Shown: piece by piece, positions 40,501 through 53,400 of the stretch
How positions within the stretch are numbered: the first letter of the stretch is position 1
How the letters are laid out: each line of letters starts with the position of its first letter
Assembly (NCBI RefSeq): GCF_016808095.1
Contig: NC_068972.1
Location: forward strand, 248,001-312,000
From: Vigna angularis
Lineage: Eukaryota; Streptophyta; Magnoliopsida; Fabales; Fabaceae
Direction: 5' to 3'
DNA length: 64,000 nt
The notes under the pieces: model-generated
What the model was told of the DNA's origin: nothing
Databases searched by the model: none
What the model saw: only the letters and a program-made list of their open reading frames with translations
Translations under genes and position numbers: made by a program

Positions 40501-41401
40501 AATGAATATGCTTTTCACTATTTTATATTGTTAGGATGAACTGTGTGATGTCTGCCTGTTCCGTGTGAGAGAAAAATCGCATGTCTGTCATCTTTGTGTT
40601 TTCATTTCATTATCCTTTGCTTGTTGGCAGTCATTCAATACAAAGTATCAGTCATGATGAGGCGATACTCGATTGTAAACATAATGAGGGACTATGTTCT
40701 TACTTTGAGCATGCAAAATGAAGTGTGTTCTTATACCATCCATGGCTGTACAGGCATTTCAGCAATTCACAGGCATCAACACAGTGATGTACTACAGCCC
40801 AACAATTGTCCAAATGGCCGGCTTTCACTCTAACGAGTTGGCTCTTCTCCTCTCTCTCATAGTTGCTGCCATGAATGCGGCCGGAACAGTTCTTGGCATT
40901 TACCTTATAGACCATGCAGGGCGGAGAAAATTGGCCCTGTTTAGCTTGGGAGGGGTAATAGCATCTCTGATCATCTTGGCCTTGTCATTCATTAACCAAT
41001 CATCTGGAAGTGGTTTGTATGGGTGGCTTGCAGTTATAGGTTTGGCTCTATACATTGGTTTCTTCTCCCCAGGGATGGGAACTGTGCCTTGGACTGTTAA
41101 CTCAGAAGTGTACCCTGAAGAATACCGAGGGACATGTGGAGGCATGTCTGCCACTGTGAATTGGGTCTCAAATCTCATTGTGGCACAGTCATTTCTGTCG
41201 GTTGCTGCAGCTGTAGGCACCGGTCCCACTTTCTTAATTATTGCTATTATTGCTGTGTTTGCCTTTGTGTTTGTGTTTGTCTATGTTCCTGAAACCAAGG
41301 GGTTGACGTTTGATGAAGTGGAGCTGTTATGGAAGCAGAGAGCTTGGGGCAACAACCCTGAATATGCTCAAAACCTTCTTCAGAATGCAAATCATTCCTA
41401 G
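37542..41401 (+). CDS. INT1-like: INT1-type inositol transporter, copy C
   Basis: A predicted H+/myo-inositol symporter and tandem duplicate of copy B. Exons: 37542-37695, 37783-37853, 39126-39461, 39857-39964, 40039-40224, 40754-41401; phases agree and give 500 residues. All intron positions match copy B, but intron 2 is 1,272 bases and intron 5 is 529 bases. Motifs are [79 protein letters not shown] (Gln288, Gln289, Asn294), [28 protein letters not shown] and [11 protein letters not shown]. The tail is [11 protein letters not shown]. The start at 37542 is the first in-frame ATG; the frame is open upstream to 37479 but without ATG. Copies B and C are each closer to Arabidopsis INT1 than the inverted copy is. 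Confidence 0.94.
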
Positions 41402-44204
41402 GAATGCAAACCATCCACGCCTGTGCATGTCTGTATATCCTGTTCTGCAGTCATTCAGTATATGGTATACATTATTTTTTACACACTGTATATTACTTGG
41501 ACATTATGTGAGAAATGTTATGTTGTAATGCATTCTTTTTTTATAAGCCAACATGAAGAAAATAAGGTTCTTTTGTGTTAAAACCGTTGTCGTATGATGT
41601 ACTATATATCTAAGACGGTGTCTCGTTTGTTCGTGCTTGTCCACTGTAAAATACGAATATGACTGTAGGGTCACATTATCATATTCATCAATTTGAGACG
41701 TGTCACGGATGACGTCATCGATTAAAGTGTATATTTTTAATAAAAACACTTGGAACACGTTGTCCTCTTCACGCGGTTACGATTCAACCACGTGTTCGTC
41801 ATCTTCTTGTGGTGTGAATGGTTTTCACATGGTCAAACTGACGTGGAATTGTTAATCTAATTCATGATGTTTTTTATTACTTATTCTAAATATTTCAATA
41901 ATTTATTTTATAAAAAATAAATTATTAACTCCTTCTCGTAGGAACATTTTTAAAAGTTGAAATTTCTCTTATGTTGTAATATTTTTTTCACAAAATAGTC
42001 TTACTTGTATAAAAAATACAAGCCAGTCAACATTAAATATGACAAATTAATATTTTAAACGCTCTTTTCCATGGTGATAGAAAAAGGTCACCTGACCAGC
42101 CTGAAATAACTCTTTTTTCTCTGTTTCTTTCTACAAAATTCAAATTTTCATATATGCATAAAAAAAATTATAATTTGTAATAATAGAGAGAATAAAAGAG
42201 AAGAGAGAAGACAATATGAACAACTGATAGGGCCAGAAGCAAGTTAGGTCCTATTCTGCTTTTCACATACGTTTTCACTTTACGGTTACCGAATCAAGCA
42301 ATCAACTTATTGGAATTTATAAAGATTTTTTTTTTGGCATAATTTAAGTCGAATTCATTTTCATACAATTATTTTAAAATTATTGTCTAATTAAAATACT
42401 TATGTGAATCAATTATTCTACATTGAATTATGTTGTAATAAAGATAGTTGAATAAAAGGGTGAATAGGCTTTTGGATGTGTTATTGAGTGATAAGGACTG
42501 GCCACGTGGGTTGTTGGCCTGTTCTTGTCCCACTCATTGCCACCAATAATACACTTATCCCATCTCATGCCATACCAATGTCATCACATTCATCTCATAC
42601 ATACATATATACATCATCCATCATCAACATTGAAACATCTTCATTCGTATTTATTACTTCTATATACTCTTATTGTTTTTAACATTATCATTCAAAAATT
42701 CAAATTAAGGAATGTAACTGCAACAGCGGCGTTAATGATTATCATTAACTCTTCATTGCTTGAAGTGTGTACAAATTTAAAGATGAACATGTTTTTGTCT
42801 CTAACTGAAATAAAAAATTCAGATGGATGGATTACACGTCAGTCATACAACAGTTTCTTGATTGAAAGCAAGAGGTTCCTTTGAAATTTAAGATTGTTAT
42901 ATTTCAGTATGATTGAAAAATTATCTCACAAACACACTACAACAGCATTAATTTGACGCCAGATTTTATGGTATCTGATTCAGGCTGGGGAACCATGGAG
43001 ACTCAGAATTTTTGGTGTTTCTTCAACAAAAAAGAACAGACATTATAGTTCATTGTCTAGCTGGTTTTCATTTAATTCTGATGCATGTACAAACTTACAA
43101 ATTGTCTTCACTTACTGAATTTTACACAGACCCACATGTTCATCCCCAAACAGACAGATTCAAGAGGATTTCATCCTCCTTGTCTAGGCTGTGTTGCTCT
43201 GTAATGTATAATGCATACCACATATTCTACAAAAGTTCGGTCCTGGAAGCGTACACAATACACACCAACACTGGAGTCAGTTTCCTAACCACTCTTTTTT
43301 TTCTGATTAAACTGAACTGAATATGCTTATCTTTTTCTAAATTATACAGATTCCCAGGCTTTTGGTGTGAAAAGAAGAAAAGACATGAACAGAAACTGTT
43401 TCATTTGGTGGTTTTATCTTGGGATTATTGACTTTGAGATTGTTTTAATGCATGTCACTGTGGACTATTGCAATCATTTTGACAGTGGTTATGAGAAATG
43501 TGAAGTCCAAGAAAGAAAAGAAACATTTTTTTTTATCCTGCTAAAAACAAAGATGTTATGTTAGTTCTGAATTTATATATGGGTTGGTAAATATTCCATC
43601 TGAAAAACTAAACAAGATGGAGTAGATGAACAGAACCCTGTGCTCATGTAGACTTTTAAAAAAGTTGTGTTTGATTTGTCTGTTTCAATGATTTGCCCTG
43701 GTTTGTATCGATTGTATAATCCCTCACATGCGAATTCCTTGAATGGAATTGATGCAGACAAAACCAGTGGACCCACCAACTTCTCTTTCTTTCACTTTCA
43801 ACTCCATTTTTTATTTATTTTCTGTATAAATACATTATATGCTAAAATAGCTTATTGGTGATATGGATTATGGGATTGATTTAAGATTTAGCAGTATCTT
43901 TTAAATAAATAAAATGTCACAGAGACGTACAAATCTGGCATAATACGTTGAATAATCTCCAAGAAAACACAGAAGGTTCTGGAATATGGGGTTTTGCATT
44001 GCATTAGTATAAAAAGAAAACAAAATTATTAGGAATTAGAAAAATAAGAAAGATGAGTTGGAATATGATAATGATGATGGTATGGGCATGAGATGATGGG
44101 ATGGGGCATACATAGGGAAGATGGAAGAGGAGAGAGAGAGGAATTTGGGAATAGATAAATAGGGGAGTGGAAGGAGAGAGAGAAGAGAAGAGAAGAGAGT
44201 GAAG
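41402..44204. other. intergenic region INT1-like copy C to DUF1685 gene
   Basis: No convincing gene in 2.8 kb. It contains the 3' end of copy C and a cluster of ACGT-core motifs (listed separately). About 42700-43900 has mixed composition and only short, unrecognised reading frames. The promoter and purine-rich leader of the DUF1685 gene end the region. Confidence 0.5.
41697..41846. promoter_or_regulatory. cluster of ACGT-core bZIP/bHLH-type motifs
   Basis: Five ACGT cores occur within 150 bases: GACGTGTC (41697), the palindrome TGACGTCA (41710-41717), ACACGT (41755), the G-box CACGTG (41789-41794) and TGACGTGG (41839-41846). TGACG is the core bound by TGA factors, and CACGTG is a G-box. They lie 300-450 bases after the stop of INT1-like copy C and 2.4 kb before the next gene. 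Function is unknown. Confidence 0.45.
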
Positions 44205-44240
44205 ATGGAAAGAGAAGGAGAAAGAGAGAGAGAGAGAAGG
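44129..44240 (+). repeat. GA-rich low-complexity tract, DUF1685 leader and first codons
   Basis: An imperfect (GA)n/(GAA)n tract spans the leader and the first codons of the DUF1685 gene. It encodes alternating Arg and Glu (REGEREREKK-like residues) at the N-terminus. Confidence 0.8.
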
Positions 44241-44630
44241 GTGGAGAAGAAGGGGAAGAAGAAGAAGCAGGTGCTGTTGGAAGGGTACGTGGAGGAGGAT
44301 CTGGCAAGGAGCAAGAGTCTGTCGGACGAGGATCTGGAGGAGTTGAAGGGGTGTTTGGATCTGGGATTTGGGTTCAGCTACGACGAGATTCCGGAGTTGT
44401 GCAACACTCTGCCGGCACTGGAATTGTGCTATTCGATGTCTCAGAAATTCATGGATAACTCTCTGCCTTCACCTTCCCCGTCGAACTCGCCGGTGCCGTC
44501 GGCTCATTCGCTGTCGACTTCGATTGCGAATTGGAAAATATCGAGTCCTGGTGACCATCCGGAAGATGTGAAAGCGAGGCTGAAGTTCTGGGCGCAGGCT
44601 GTTGCCTGCACTGTGAAGCTGTGCAGCTGA
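44205..44630 (+). CDS. DUF1685 family protein
   Basis: A plant-specific protein of unknown function, 141 residues, single exon. The N-terminus is highly charged and repetitive (MEREGERERERRVEKKGKKK), encoded by the GA tract. The conserved DUF1685 region follows: LSDEDLEELKGCLDLGFGF (about 39-57), DEIPELCNTLPALELCYSMS, a Ser/Pro-rich linker, and the C-terminal block HPEDVKARLKFWAQAVACTV ending KLCS. The conserved C-terminus and stop show that the gene is complete. The start at 44205 is the first in-frame ATG; the exact N-terminus is uncertain because the charged repeat is not conserved. No localisation signal is evident. Confidence 0.85.
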   Translation: MEREGERERERRVEKKGKKKKQVLLEGYVEEDLARSKSLSDEDLEELKGCLDLGFGFSYDEIPELCNTLPALELCYSMSQKFMDNSLPSPSPSNSPVPSAHSLSTSIANWKISSPGDHPEDVKARLKFWAQAVACTVKLCS

Positions 44631-47251
44631 GTATTCTTTGGGCGATTCCTTCATTGATTCCTTGATTTACCTGGAGACGGAGATGCGATCGATGATGGGT
44701 GGAGATGAAGGGCTCTCAGAGTAACTCTAATTAACCCTCACTTCACAATATTCACAGCCTTAGGGGCACAGGCATCATCTTGTCACTTGTTAATTAAGAT
44801 CATATCTCAATAAAATTTTATGTTCTATGTTTCGGATCTACTTCTGATGTTCCTGTTCATTTGAGGTTTCGATTCAAACCAACCCTACATACTGTTTGTT
44901 GTACAGTGGTTGGATTTGGTTAGAGTTTCGACAACTACTTCTTGCATCACCTTAGGTAACTAACCTAACTGCACTAACTTCTTTTCGATGATGTTCGCTA
45001 ATTAATTAATTAACCATGCGCATCTAAAATCAGTGTATGTTGTCGTTTAGATGAATGAATTGAGCTCGTGTGGAGGGAGGAAAAACCAGGTGAAGTCAAG
45101 CCATTGGCATTGCTTGCTCCCAGATTTTCCCCTTGTTTGGAGAACTCAAAACTAATTGAAGATGATGGTAATGGCACTACAGTTCAATCTTACAAATCCA
45201 TCCGAATTATTAAAAAAAAACAGTTTCTGCCTATCATGAGCAGTGATCATGAGCAGTGACCAGAGTCTATGAGAAACGACAAGAATTCGTCACGAGACAA
45301 TTCACGGATGTTCATTTGATAGGAGTTTACCTTTCCAGAAAACGAACTGATTTGATGTTATGAGGTTTTGTACATAAATGTCTGAGGAAATTATAATGTT
45401 TTGGCTGTCACGTGATGCATAGTGAGTTGGAGGAAATGATGAGGAGTGTGATAGATGGCGTATCCAGCAGATAGATGCCAATTCAGATCAGAAAGACAGT
45501 CTCACAATACCAACACCTGTCTTCGGCGTGTAGAACTCAAGAGAATAATCTAGAATATTATAATATAATAATAATGTCTGAATCTATAGCATTACTAATG
45601 ATACGTGTTAAACTCGTGTTACCGCGACCATTTAAGTGTGGTTGAAAACATGATTTCAAATGTTTTTCTTATTCAACCAATAATTTAACAATTGACGGAA
45701 TCGGCGGAACAGCAAAATCAAGTAATTTTTGTTGAATGATTTTCATAAAAGAGCGTGCTTTCTAAGTAGGACGAACATGATTAGATAACATGTTGTCTCA
45801 ATTAACTTTGTCAGCATAGACTTTTTTATATCATATTAGGGTTTTTTAGGTGAACAGGTGGCCCTTAATCATCTAAAGGGCAGTTGATTGGAAAATTACT
45901 AGTCAGAACCAAGCCGTGCTTATCCATGCAGTCGTATGTTATTAGAGTCACTTTAGAGTAAAATTTAGAAAAAGTAAGGTCCTATGGTAATGACTTTCTT
46001 GAAAAGTCTGTGAACTAAAGTTGTTATTAATATATATACTAACCACTTTAGAGTTTGAAAAGAAACTTGTGCAAGTCATAAAGATTAATTGAAATATCTC
46101 TCCTTACATTAGGTTCAAAGGTTAATCTCGATTAGGTTTAAGGAATGATTTGAAAAGAAGAAATGATAAAGATTGATTAGGATATCATGAGTGATAGATC
46201 TAAAATTTCTGATATAAACCTGTCATTCAAAAAATATCATTCATAGAAAATTACTACTTGAGTGATAATACATTGTACATACAATAGTACATAAACCACA
46301 CTATATGTTACATATCTTCATTTTTACTATCTACCACAATATCAGTTGCATATTTTTATCTTTGTAATCTTCTAATAAGAGGTAAACTTACATTTAATAC
46401 AATATTTATCTGTCATCTATTTTTATTTTTATTGATATACATCACAAGAACTTTTTCCTGCTTCCTCCACAAGCCTACTTTTACTATGTTGGATTTCTCC
46501 ATATATTATATGACATTAATATCTTGATTAGTTATTTATGGATCATGGTCATATATTCTATCACATATATTTGCCACTTCAAGTATGATATTACCGTCTA
46601 CACATAATCTAAAATCTTTTTTAATGGCTTTTTATATGAATCTAATGCTTTTTCAATGTTCAGAGATAGTTATTTACCTTTCTCAGTTTTCTCAAACTCG
46701 ACAATGATAACAACAAACCATAACAACAACCACAAAGATAATATAGTGAGCGAGAACAAGATATTTAGAGGCCATAAATAAATGTATTTCAAGTTTAAAA
46801 TAATATTAAATTTAATATTCATGCTTTTAATGAAAATATTTTTTATTTAACTACTTATTCTCCTTCCTATTTTTATATTATCAACTCTTACACATTATTA
46901 TTAATATTGTTATTAATCACAAAATTATATTTCCAAAAAATTATATTTCTAAATAAGAATTCTTAAACATGTTTAATTAAAAAAATAAAGAAATATGTAC
47001 ATATAAAATCATTAACATGAAAGACGACATTATTTCGATTGAAAGTTGCTATAAAACTTAACTACTTTGCTTTCCCTCAATCAAATGGAAAGTAATAGCT
47101 ACTTCAATTCACATATTTTACAAAAACAAAAAAAATCACTATTACATAACAGGACTTCATTATTTTAAATTTTATGAAGTTCTAAAATCCAATACGACTT
47201 CACTTTAGAAGTTTAGGAGGATGAGCACGATATGCATCCACTTTCATACAC
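44631..47251. other. intergenic region DUF1685 to KANL2-like gene
   Basis: The two flanking genes converge. After the DUF1685 3' region (to about 44900) I see AT-rich DNA with no recognisable gene. A 63-codon frame at 45068-45259 has no family resemblance and is probably chance. Confidence 0.5.
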
Positions 47252-48540
47252 TCAAGCAGCTATCATTCTGTCTTTGAACACAGTTTTACTTTTGTTTTCC
47301 CGTTGTTTCTTTCTTCTCGCTTGAATGTGTTTTACAAATTCTGACACCAAGGCATGAAATTTAGGATGGATGTTAGTTGTGGAGGAAATGTTCCTACTGT
47401 TCCTCTTCAAAGCCCTTGCAAGGTGCTTCTGAGCCTTGTGAGAGTGCACAGTGCAAAGAGCTGGAACAATGGATCTCAGTATGGGTTTCCCACAAGTTAT
47501 AGGTCCAGCTTCTGCACTGAAATCAGTAGCAAGCAAATATAATATTTAGTTATAATAGAGGAACAGAACAGACATATCATATATTATATGTATGATTAAA
47601 GATTCTATACAGAAAGAGAAATATTATGAATAGAACTCTGTTCAATAGATTATTGATTAAACTAACGAAATTATTTCTATTTTAACCAAACATCGTGACC
47701 TAAAGAAAAAGCAACTGAGGTGATTAGTCATCTTGCTAATCTGCCAAAGCAAACATATCATTGCAAGCATAGCTGCAAAAAAAACAAACAAAAAAGGTCA
47801 AACGTGTGACCTTTTATGATCATATGACACTGCAGGGTCCGCTGAATCCATCTCAGTACTAGAACATTCAACATCAACAAAAAAGAAAAACTGTCTTTTG
47901 TGTCATGTCCCTCCTCAAACACTTCCATCACAGACATGAATTTTAGAGCAAGCAAAACCATCATATACAAATGGACATGATTAGTTTGACATAAACTATT
48001 GAATTCAAACACCAGTCTATACTATATCATCAAATTGTTAAAAAAAAGAAATTACCTTTCCTTCATATTTGGTTTCAAAGGAAGACTAGATACTAAAACT
48101 GAAAAACACGAAAGAACGCATGCTTACACTATTCAATTATGCATTATAACAAGAGTGAAAAGGGGAGACAGAGAAAGAGAGAGAGACCCTTTGATAACAT
48201 AATTGCAGGGCTTATAAAGCTTCTGGTTGGAATCGGAGAGAATGTGAAAGTGGCAAAAGGAAGTGAAAGGCATGGGCTTGAGGTTGCAACCGAGGAAAGC
48301 ACAGGTGGGAAAGTGGAAGTGGCTAAAAGGGTTAAGAGCATAGTGATAAAGGTAGTTTCTGTAGAGAGTCTTGACGTGTTCCATGAGGTGCCAGTAGAGG
48401 TCCCTGTAACACTTGGAGAGACGCTTCAGATTCTGGAAACGGCGTTTCAGAAGTTCAGAGCGAGTAAGGTGAGAAGCAGTAGAAAGTGTGGAGTGGCAAG
48501 AAGGCTTAGGCTCATCCATTGGAACTGTGATTCGATTCAT
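47252..48540 (-). CDS. KANL2/INO80D-type potential zinc-binding protein
   Basis: This matches the plant proteins annotated as INO80 complex subunit D-like, which carry the KANL2-type Cys/His domain found in chromatin complexes. Exons (minus): 48188-48540 and 47252-47516; the split codon is Gly118, giving 205 residues. The N-terminal block HLTRSELLKRRFQNLKRLSK plus CYRDLYWHLMEHVKTLYRNY is typical. The Cys/His domain runs from about 80 to 145: CAFLGC (80-85), FCHFHILSDSNQKLYKPC (Cys96, His97, His99, Cys112), PITCGKPI (Cys126), and PALCTVHSHKAQKH (Cys139, His142). The C-terminal tail is basic (QARRKKQRENKSKT). The start is the first in-frame ATG; a second at codon 8 is possible. Involvement in a plant INO80 or NSL-like complex is inferred from the domain only. 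Confidence 0.88.
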
Positions 48541-50451
48541 TCTTCTCCCAACTGCCGCAGCCGCTTCACCACAACACAAAAAAGGGTAGGGAAAAGGGGG
48601 ATCGGAAATAAGAAATTGAGAACTAGGAAATAAAAATGTAATGTTATGCTACCTTGCTTTAAATAACTATTATTTGTCTTTCCTTTATTTTTCTAAAAAA
48701 TATGAATTTCTTTTTCCTGATTATGTTTTCTTATTTAACATGTGAAGAATCATACACCTCTAAAAAAAAATACACCCAGTACAAACTTTTAAAATAGGAG
48801 TAATGACATTTTAACATCCAAACAATATCTTAACAATTTTATTTTAGGGGTCATTACAAAAGTTAAACTTCTGTAATTGAAAAGGAAAAAAAAAAGGAGC
48901 AAAAGCAAAGATGAAGTCATGGATTTCAAGTGCTTGTATCGTTTTAGTGGGGTTTCAAGATATCATTACTCTTTAAAATAAAAAATAAGACAAATATAAG
49001 GATTTTACAAAATTTGGATTTCAAAATATTCGTCTTTTAGGATACAATTTCATCTTTCTTTTTGAAAAAAGGTTTACTAGAAAAGCTTACAAATGGTGTT
49101 TTAATTATTTCTAGAAAAAAAAATATTAAGAATACAAATAGGTTTAAAAAATAATAAGTTTTGTACCGTCGGGTATGTAGAAGGAATTACCGAATTCACA
49201 CTGATTTAATCACTGTTATCATATTCTATTCTGTCCATTGTACAATGTTTTTCTTAATATTACATTCAGTTACACTTAAGCATGACCTTTTTTAAAAAGT
49301 TTTAAGGCTTTTGATTGTAATATTACATTCAATTAACAATTTCATACACGCCACGATTCGTACCTGTCAAATCCTCAGCCTAATACTAAAAGAGAAACAC
49401 GGTGAATGGTTTTACGAAATAGCTATAAAAAACCACACTCCAAAGGACATGGGAAATATGGCTGTGAATGAAATGAAACTGTGAAGTTCATTCAATTTCT
49501 ATTTGAATAATCTTACGTTACACGTTTCTTATTAACTTACCCTAAGACTCACTTGTGACTGCTACTAAAATACTTCTACAATCATTCTTCTGCATTCTAT
49601 AATGGTACCCACTAAATATTTCATTAAATATATTTTGTCGCTATATTTAAACAGAAGACGTTTCAAATTTATCTGTGCAGGAATTATTCCGTTTTATCAC
49701 ATTATATGCATAATATCTAGGCGAAAATTATATAAAATTTGGTTAAGACCGAGAGTATATGAAACAGCCGAGACAAAACACCGTCTGTAAACATGATATT
49801 TCCCATTGCTTTTTATATGCACCCCAACACCACTTTCTACAAAGGAACTCACTTTATTTAACTGTAATTTCATAAAGATGAAATGCCAAAATCATGTAAT
49901 AAATGTAAATAATAACACAATAATTCTTCTAGGCCAGGATAAGGTAAATATACCATCAAAGCAAATTGAGAAAGAGAAATATAATGTCCAAGAAAAAAAA
50001 ATGTAGTACACGTGAATCCACATTGATATGCCTAAAGCTCTTGCGTAGCCATTCTCTATGCTCTATCAAAATCTTCAGCAGCTGAAAGTCATGGCTTGTT
50101 GACCAGTTCCTGAAGTCAAGATTCCATGCCTTTCTTCATGAACCAAGTAGAGAGAATCCCATCAGAGGAAAGCTATCCCAGAAAGGCAGAAATAATTTTC
50201 TTTTACTTTATTTTGACTTTAAAATGTGTGACGTGGTCAAATGATACCAGCAATATAACCAATTGTTTTTTATGAAAACTCCTGCAATAATATATACCGA
50301 AAATGATTGGGTTGTTCATAGCTTAAGAAAAATGGTCATAAACCTGTAGAAAATGGGATAGTTGAATTGACGAAAAAATTAAGATATTTATTAGTACTAA
50401 CACAGGTATAGCTTGGGCTAGAAAAGGACAGAGAACATACAGTAGATCAAT
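48541..50451. other. intergenic region KANL2-like gene to nucleotide-sugar transporter
   Basis: Both flanking genes are on the minus strand, so this holds the KANL2-like promoter and the transporter 3' untranslated region. A less AT-rich stretch at about 50040-50180 may be part of a spliced 3' untranslated region. No gene is recognised. Confidence 0.45.
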
Positions 50452-53400
50452 CTAGGAGGGAAGAAGTGGCTGTCTCTCATCATGTCCCACGCGATGAGAA
50501 GCCTATAAATATACATATTAACAACAAAACCCTGGTCAATCACAATAGAAAGCATAAAACAACTCAGTTATAAAACAATGAGATAACAGATCCACACCTC
50601 CTCATTTGCTCCAGCTGCCATATTTATAAAGGAATCCTTTGATCTGGAATGAACAAAAGGTATTGGGTCAACCAATTAAATACACAATGACCAGGAAAAA
50701 AATGAAAGCATTTGAATTGTAGAATTCTCTGAACCCAAAATAAACATCAGTGACTAAGCTAAAAAAAGGAAAATCTTGAGATCGGTGAAGAAATAGCAGT
50801 ACCTTTGTCTGTCATGAACATCATGCAGTTCCAGCATACCATTCTGTTCATCTTTAGCTTTTGCAATTGGTGAAAAGAACTGAAAAGAAAGCGTAAACAG
50901 TGTGATACAAAAGGAACATTTTTAAATTGTCAGATACAAAATCGAATCGTCCAAATTCAACATACCTGGTGCATTGAGATGAATACAATAGAAATGCCGA
51001 TAACGAAGTTCATTGTTAAAGTATGTCCAAATAGTACAGCAGATGCTATACCAGTAAAGATTGTGGCTACCGTTGATGAGTACTTCTTCAAAATTGTATC
51101 TACAACACATTAAATTTGTTAGAGAGAACGGATAAATAGCATGTCAGTCTGCAAAAAAACATAATTTAAGATAAATTATATTATACCAGCATTTTGTTTT
51201 AGATTCTAATAAATGCAGCATAAAGAACAAAAATGTATATTTGAATACTGACCTGCATATTTGAAGAAGAAAGAGGATAAAATCCCTTGAGCAGCGTTGT
51301 TTGCGATCAATAGCATCGTGGCTTTTGAATGACCTTGTAGTATATCAAAGCTACTAGGCCCTGGAAATTTTTAAATAGGTTAGTTTGAGCCTCAGAAAAA
51401 GTAAAACTATAAGCATAAAAGGCATAAACAGGTTCTTCTATCAATAGAGATTGAATAAACAAACAGAATTAAACCATCACCGATTGTACTAGATAATGGA
51501 ATCAGCTTACAAGGAAGCGCAATGTGGCATATAAAAATGACTATTTGCTGCCACATTCATCATGAAAAACACTATGATTTATGGCAAAAACAAACAAATA
51601 TCCCGAAGCACATAACTGCTCATCACTTGCCAACTCCCTCACATGCTCTTTTGTAATGATCCGTTTTGAATTAGAAAGATGATTATGAGATTAATTAAAC
51701 CAAGTACTTCTAAGCTTAGTGCATCATAAGATGAATTCGTTGATATTAGCAGCATCAAATTCCTGATGTTATTTTCTTTGTTGCAGTCTGAAACGCCAAA
51801 GGGTGTCTTGGTGTAACCATAATGTTGCTGTCTGGTAACTTGTTAATGTATCGTAGTACAGAAATAATTCTATGCTGACTTGTGAAACTGTAAAAACATT
51901 TAGCAGACAAGGACTTGGGTACAACAGCTTCTCCACAGTAGACAATAGTAGTAATTTAATTCACTGGATCGTCCGGTTCTTTTTAATTTGTGGAACGAAA
52001 TGTACCTGTCATCTAGTTTTAATGCATGGAATGAAACCCAAGAGATTAACCTTGAAATTAATACTTCAGATTTTAGGGAAAATTAATTAAATCTTTTGCT
52101 TTATTTCACAAAATGAAACGCATGAGGTCTACTTTGAGTCTCGTCTTTCTTTTTCTCTTAACAGCTTAGTGTCATATTTAAAGTGCACACGAGTACCCAA
52201 AAACTAGAGATTTAATTATCACCTTTGAAAATAGCAGTCCCGAGTATCCCAAGAAAATTGAATATAGCTCCATATCCATATAAGAATAGATTCTGTAAAT
52301 CAAGAAACAGAGAATTAATGAGTGATAAAAAGATATAGTTAGAGAATCCTAGCAGACTGCACCATTAAACTGCTGTTCTTGAAACTACACATTTATTCCA
52401 TTGTCCTTCCAGGATGTCAAAATGATTTTTGGAGTTAGTCACTGAGCATCATTGTTAATTTCTTTCTCTTAAATTTCCGCTAACATTTTATGTCAATTTT
52501 CAAAGAGATCTACTTAAAACCCCATCCAATCCCCAACCTTATAAGCAAAGCCTCAGGCCTCAGTGGCCAGTCAAAACACGAAAAGGCTGAACTAAAGCTA
52601 AGTAACACTGTAGGCAGTACAGCTTTAGGAGGAAATCATATTTCCCATTCCTTGCCGAAGCACAATTTTGAACTTATTTTTAGGACTTAATTAAGACGCA
52701 GTCCAATAATGGAAAAAATTGCAATTCCTAGCGCTTCACCTGCAGATAAATGCTTGTATCATATTGGCTCTTCAATGCGTACTCATTATAAACAGAGGCC
52801 AATGATGGAACAGTGACCTGCAAAATAATTCCCAGGTTAAGAAATTCAACGAATTATAGCATATAACCAATTTTGTTTTTATAAACAAAAGCACAGTAAT
52901 AATATATCAAACAAATAAATAACAAATCACTTACAAAGATCAATGTATAGAGATATGCACCCATTGTGACAGGAAGACCCAAAGCTGTAGTTCCTTCAGG
53001 TAAAGATCTTAGCTGATTAACGCTTATACCAATGAGCAAGAGAGCAAGAGCTTCCCACTGTAGTAAAACCAATAAATCAATCTTTCAGCAAAAATGTAAG
53101 GAGAATAAGAAATTGGGACACTTATATAAGGATCACAACTCGCCAAGGTTCAACAGTAAAGACCAAACAATGACAAGAGAGTCTAACACACTAACCTGAA
53201 TGACGGAAAACTGACGCTTCATAATCACCTTTAGCAAAAGTGCTATTACTAAAACCTGAAACATGCAAAGTCAAGAGACTACTTTACAAACTAATTCAAA
53301 TTAACCAAAGTAGTAAGAGAATAATATGTCCAATTGTTTCAAGGAATAATTGTCAGAAAAATAACCAAAGGAAAAAGAAATCAGTCAAGGCTCAAACAGC

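Noticed and set aside
45068..45259. Small protein of 63 codons
   Set aside because: No splice context, no family similarity, and surrounding DNA looks non-coding.
48139..48633. 164-codon plus-strand frame opposite the KANL2-like exon 1
   Set aside because: It is antisense to a convincing zinc-binding-type exon and has no family resemblance.
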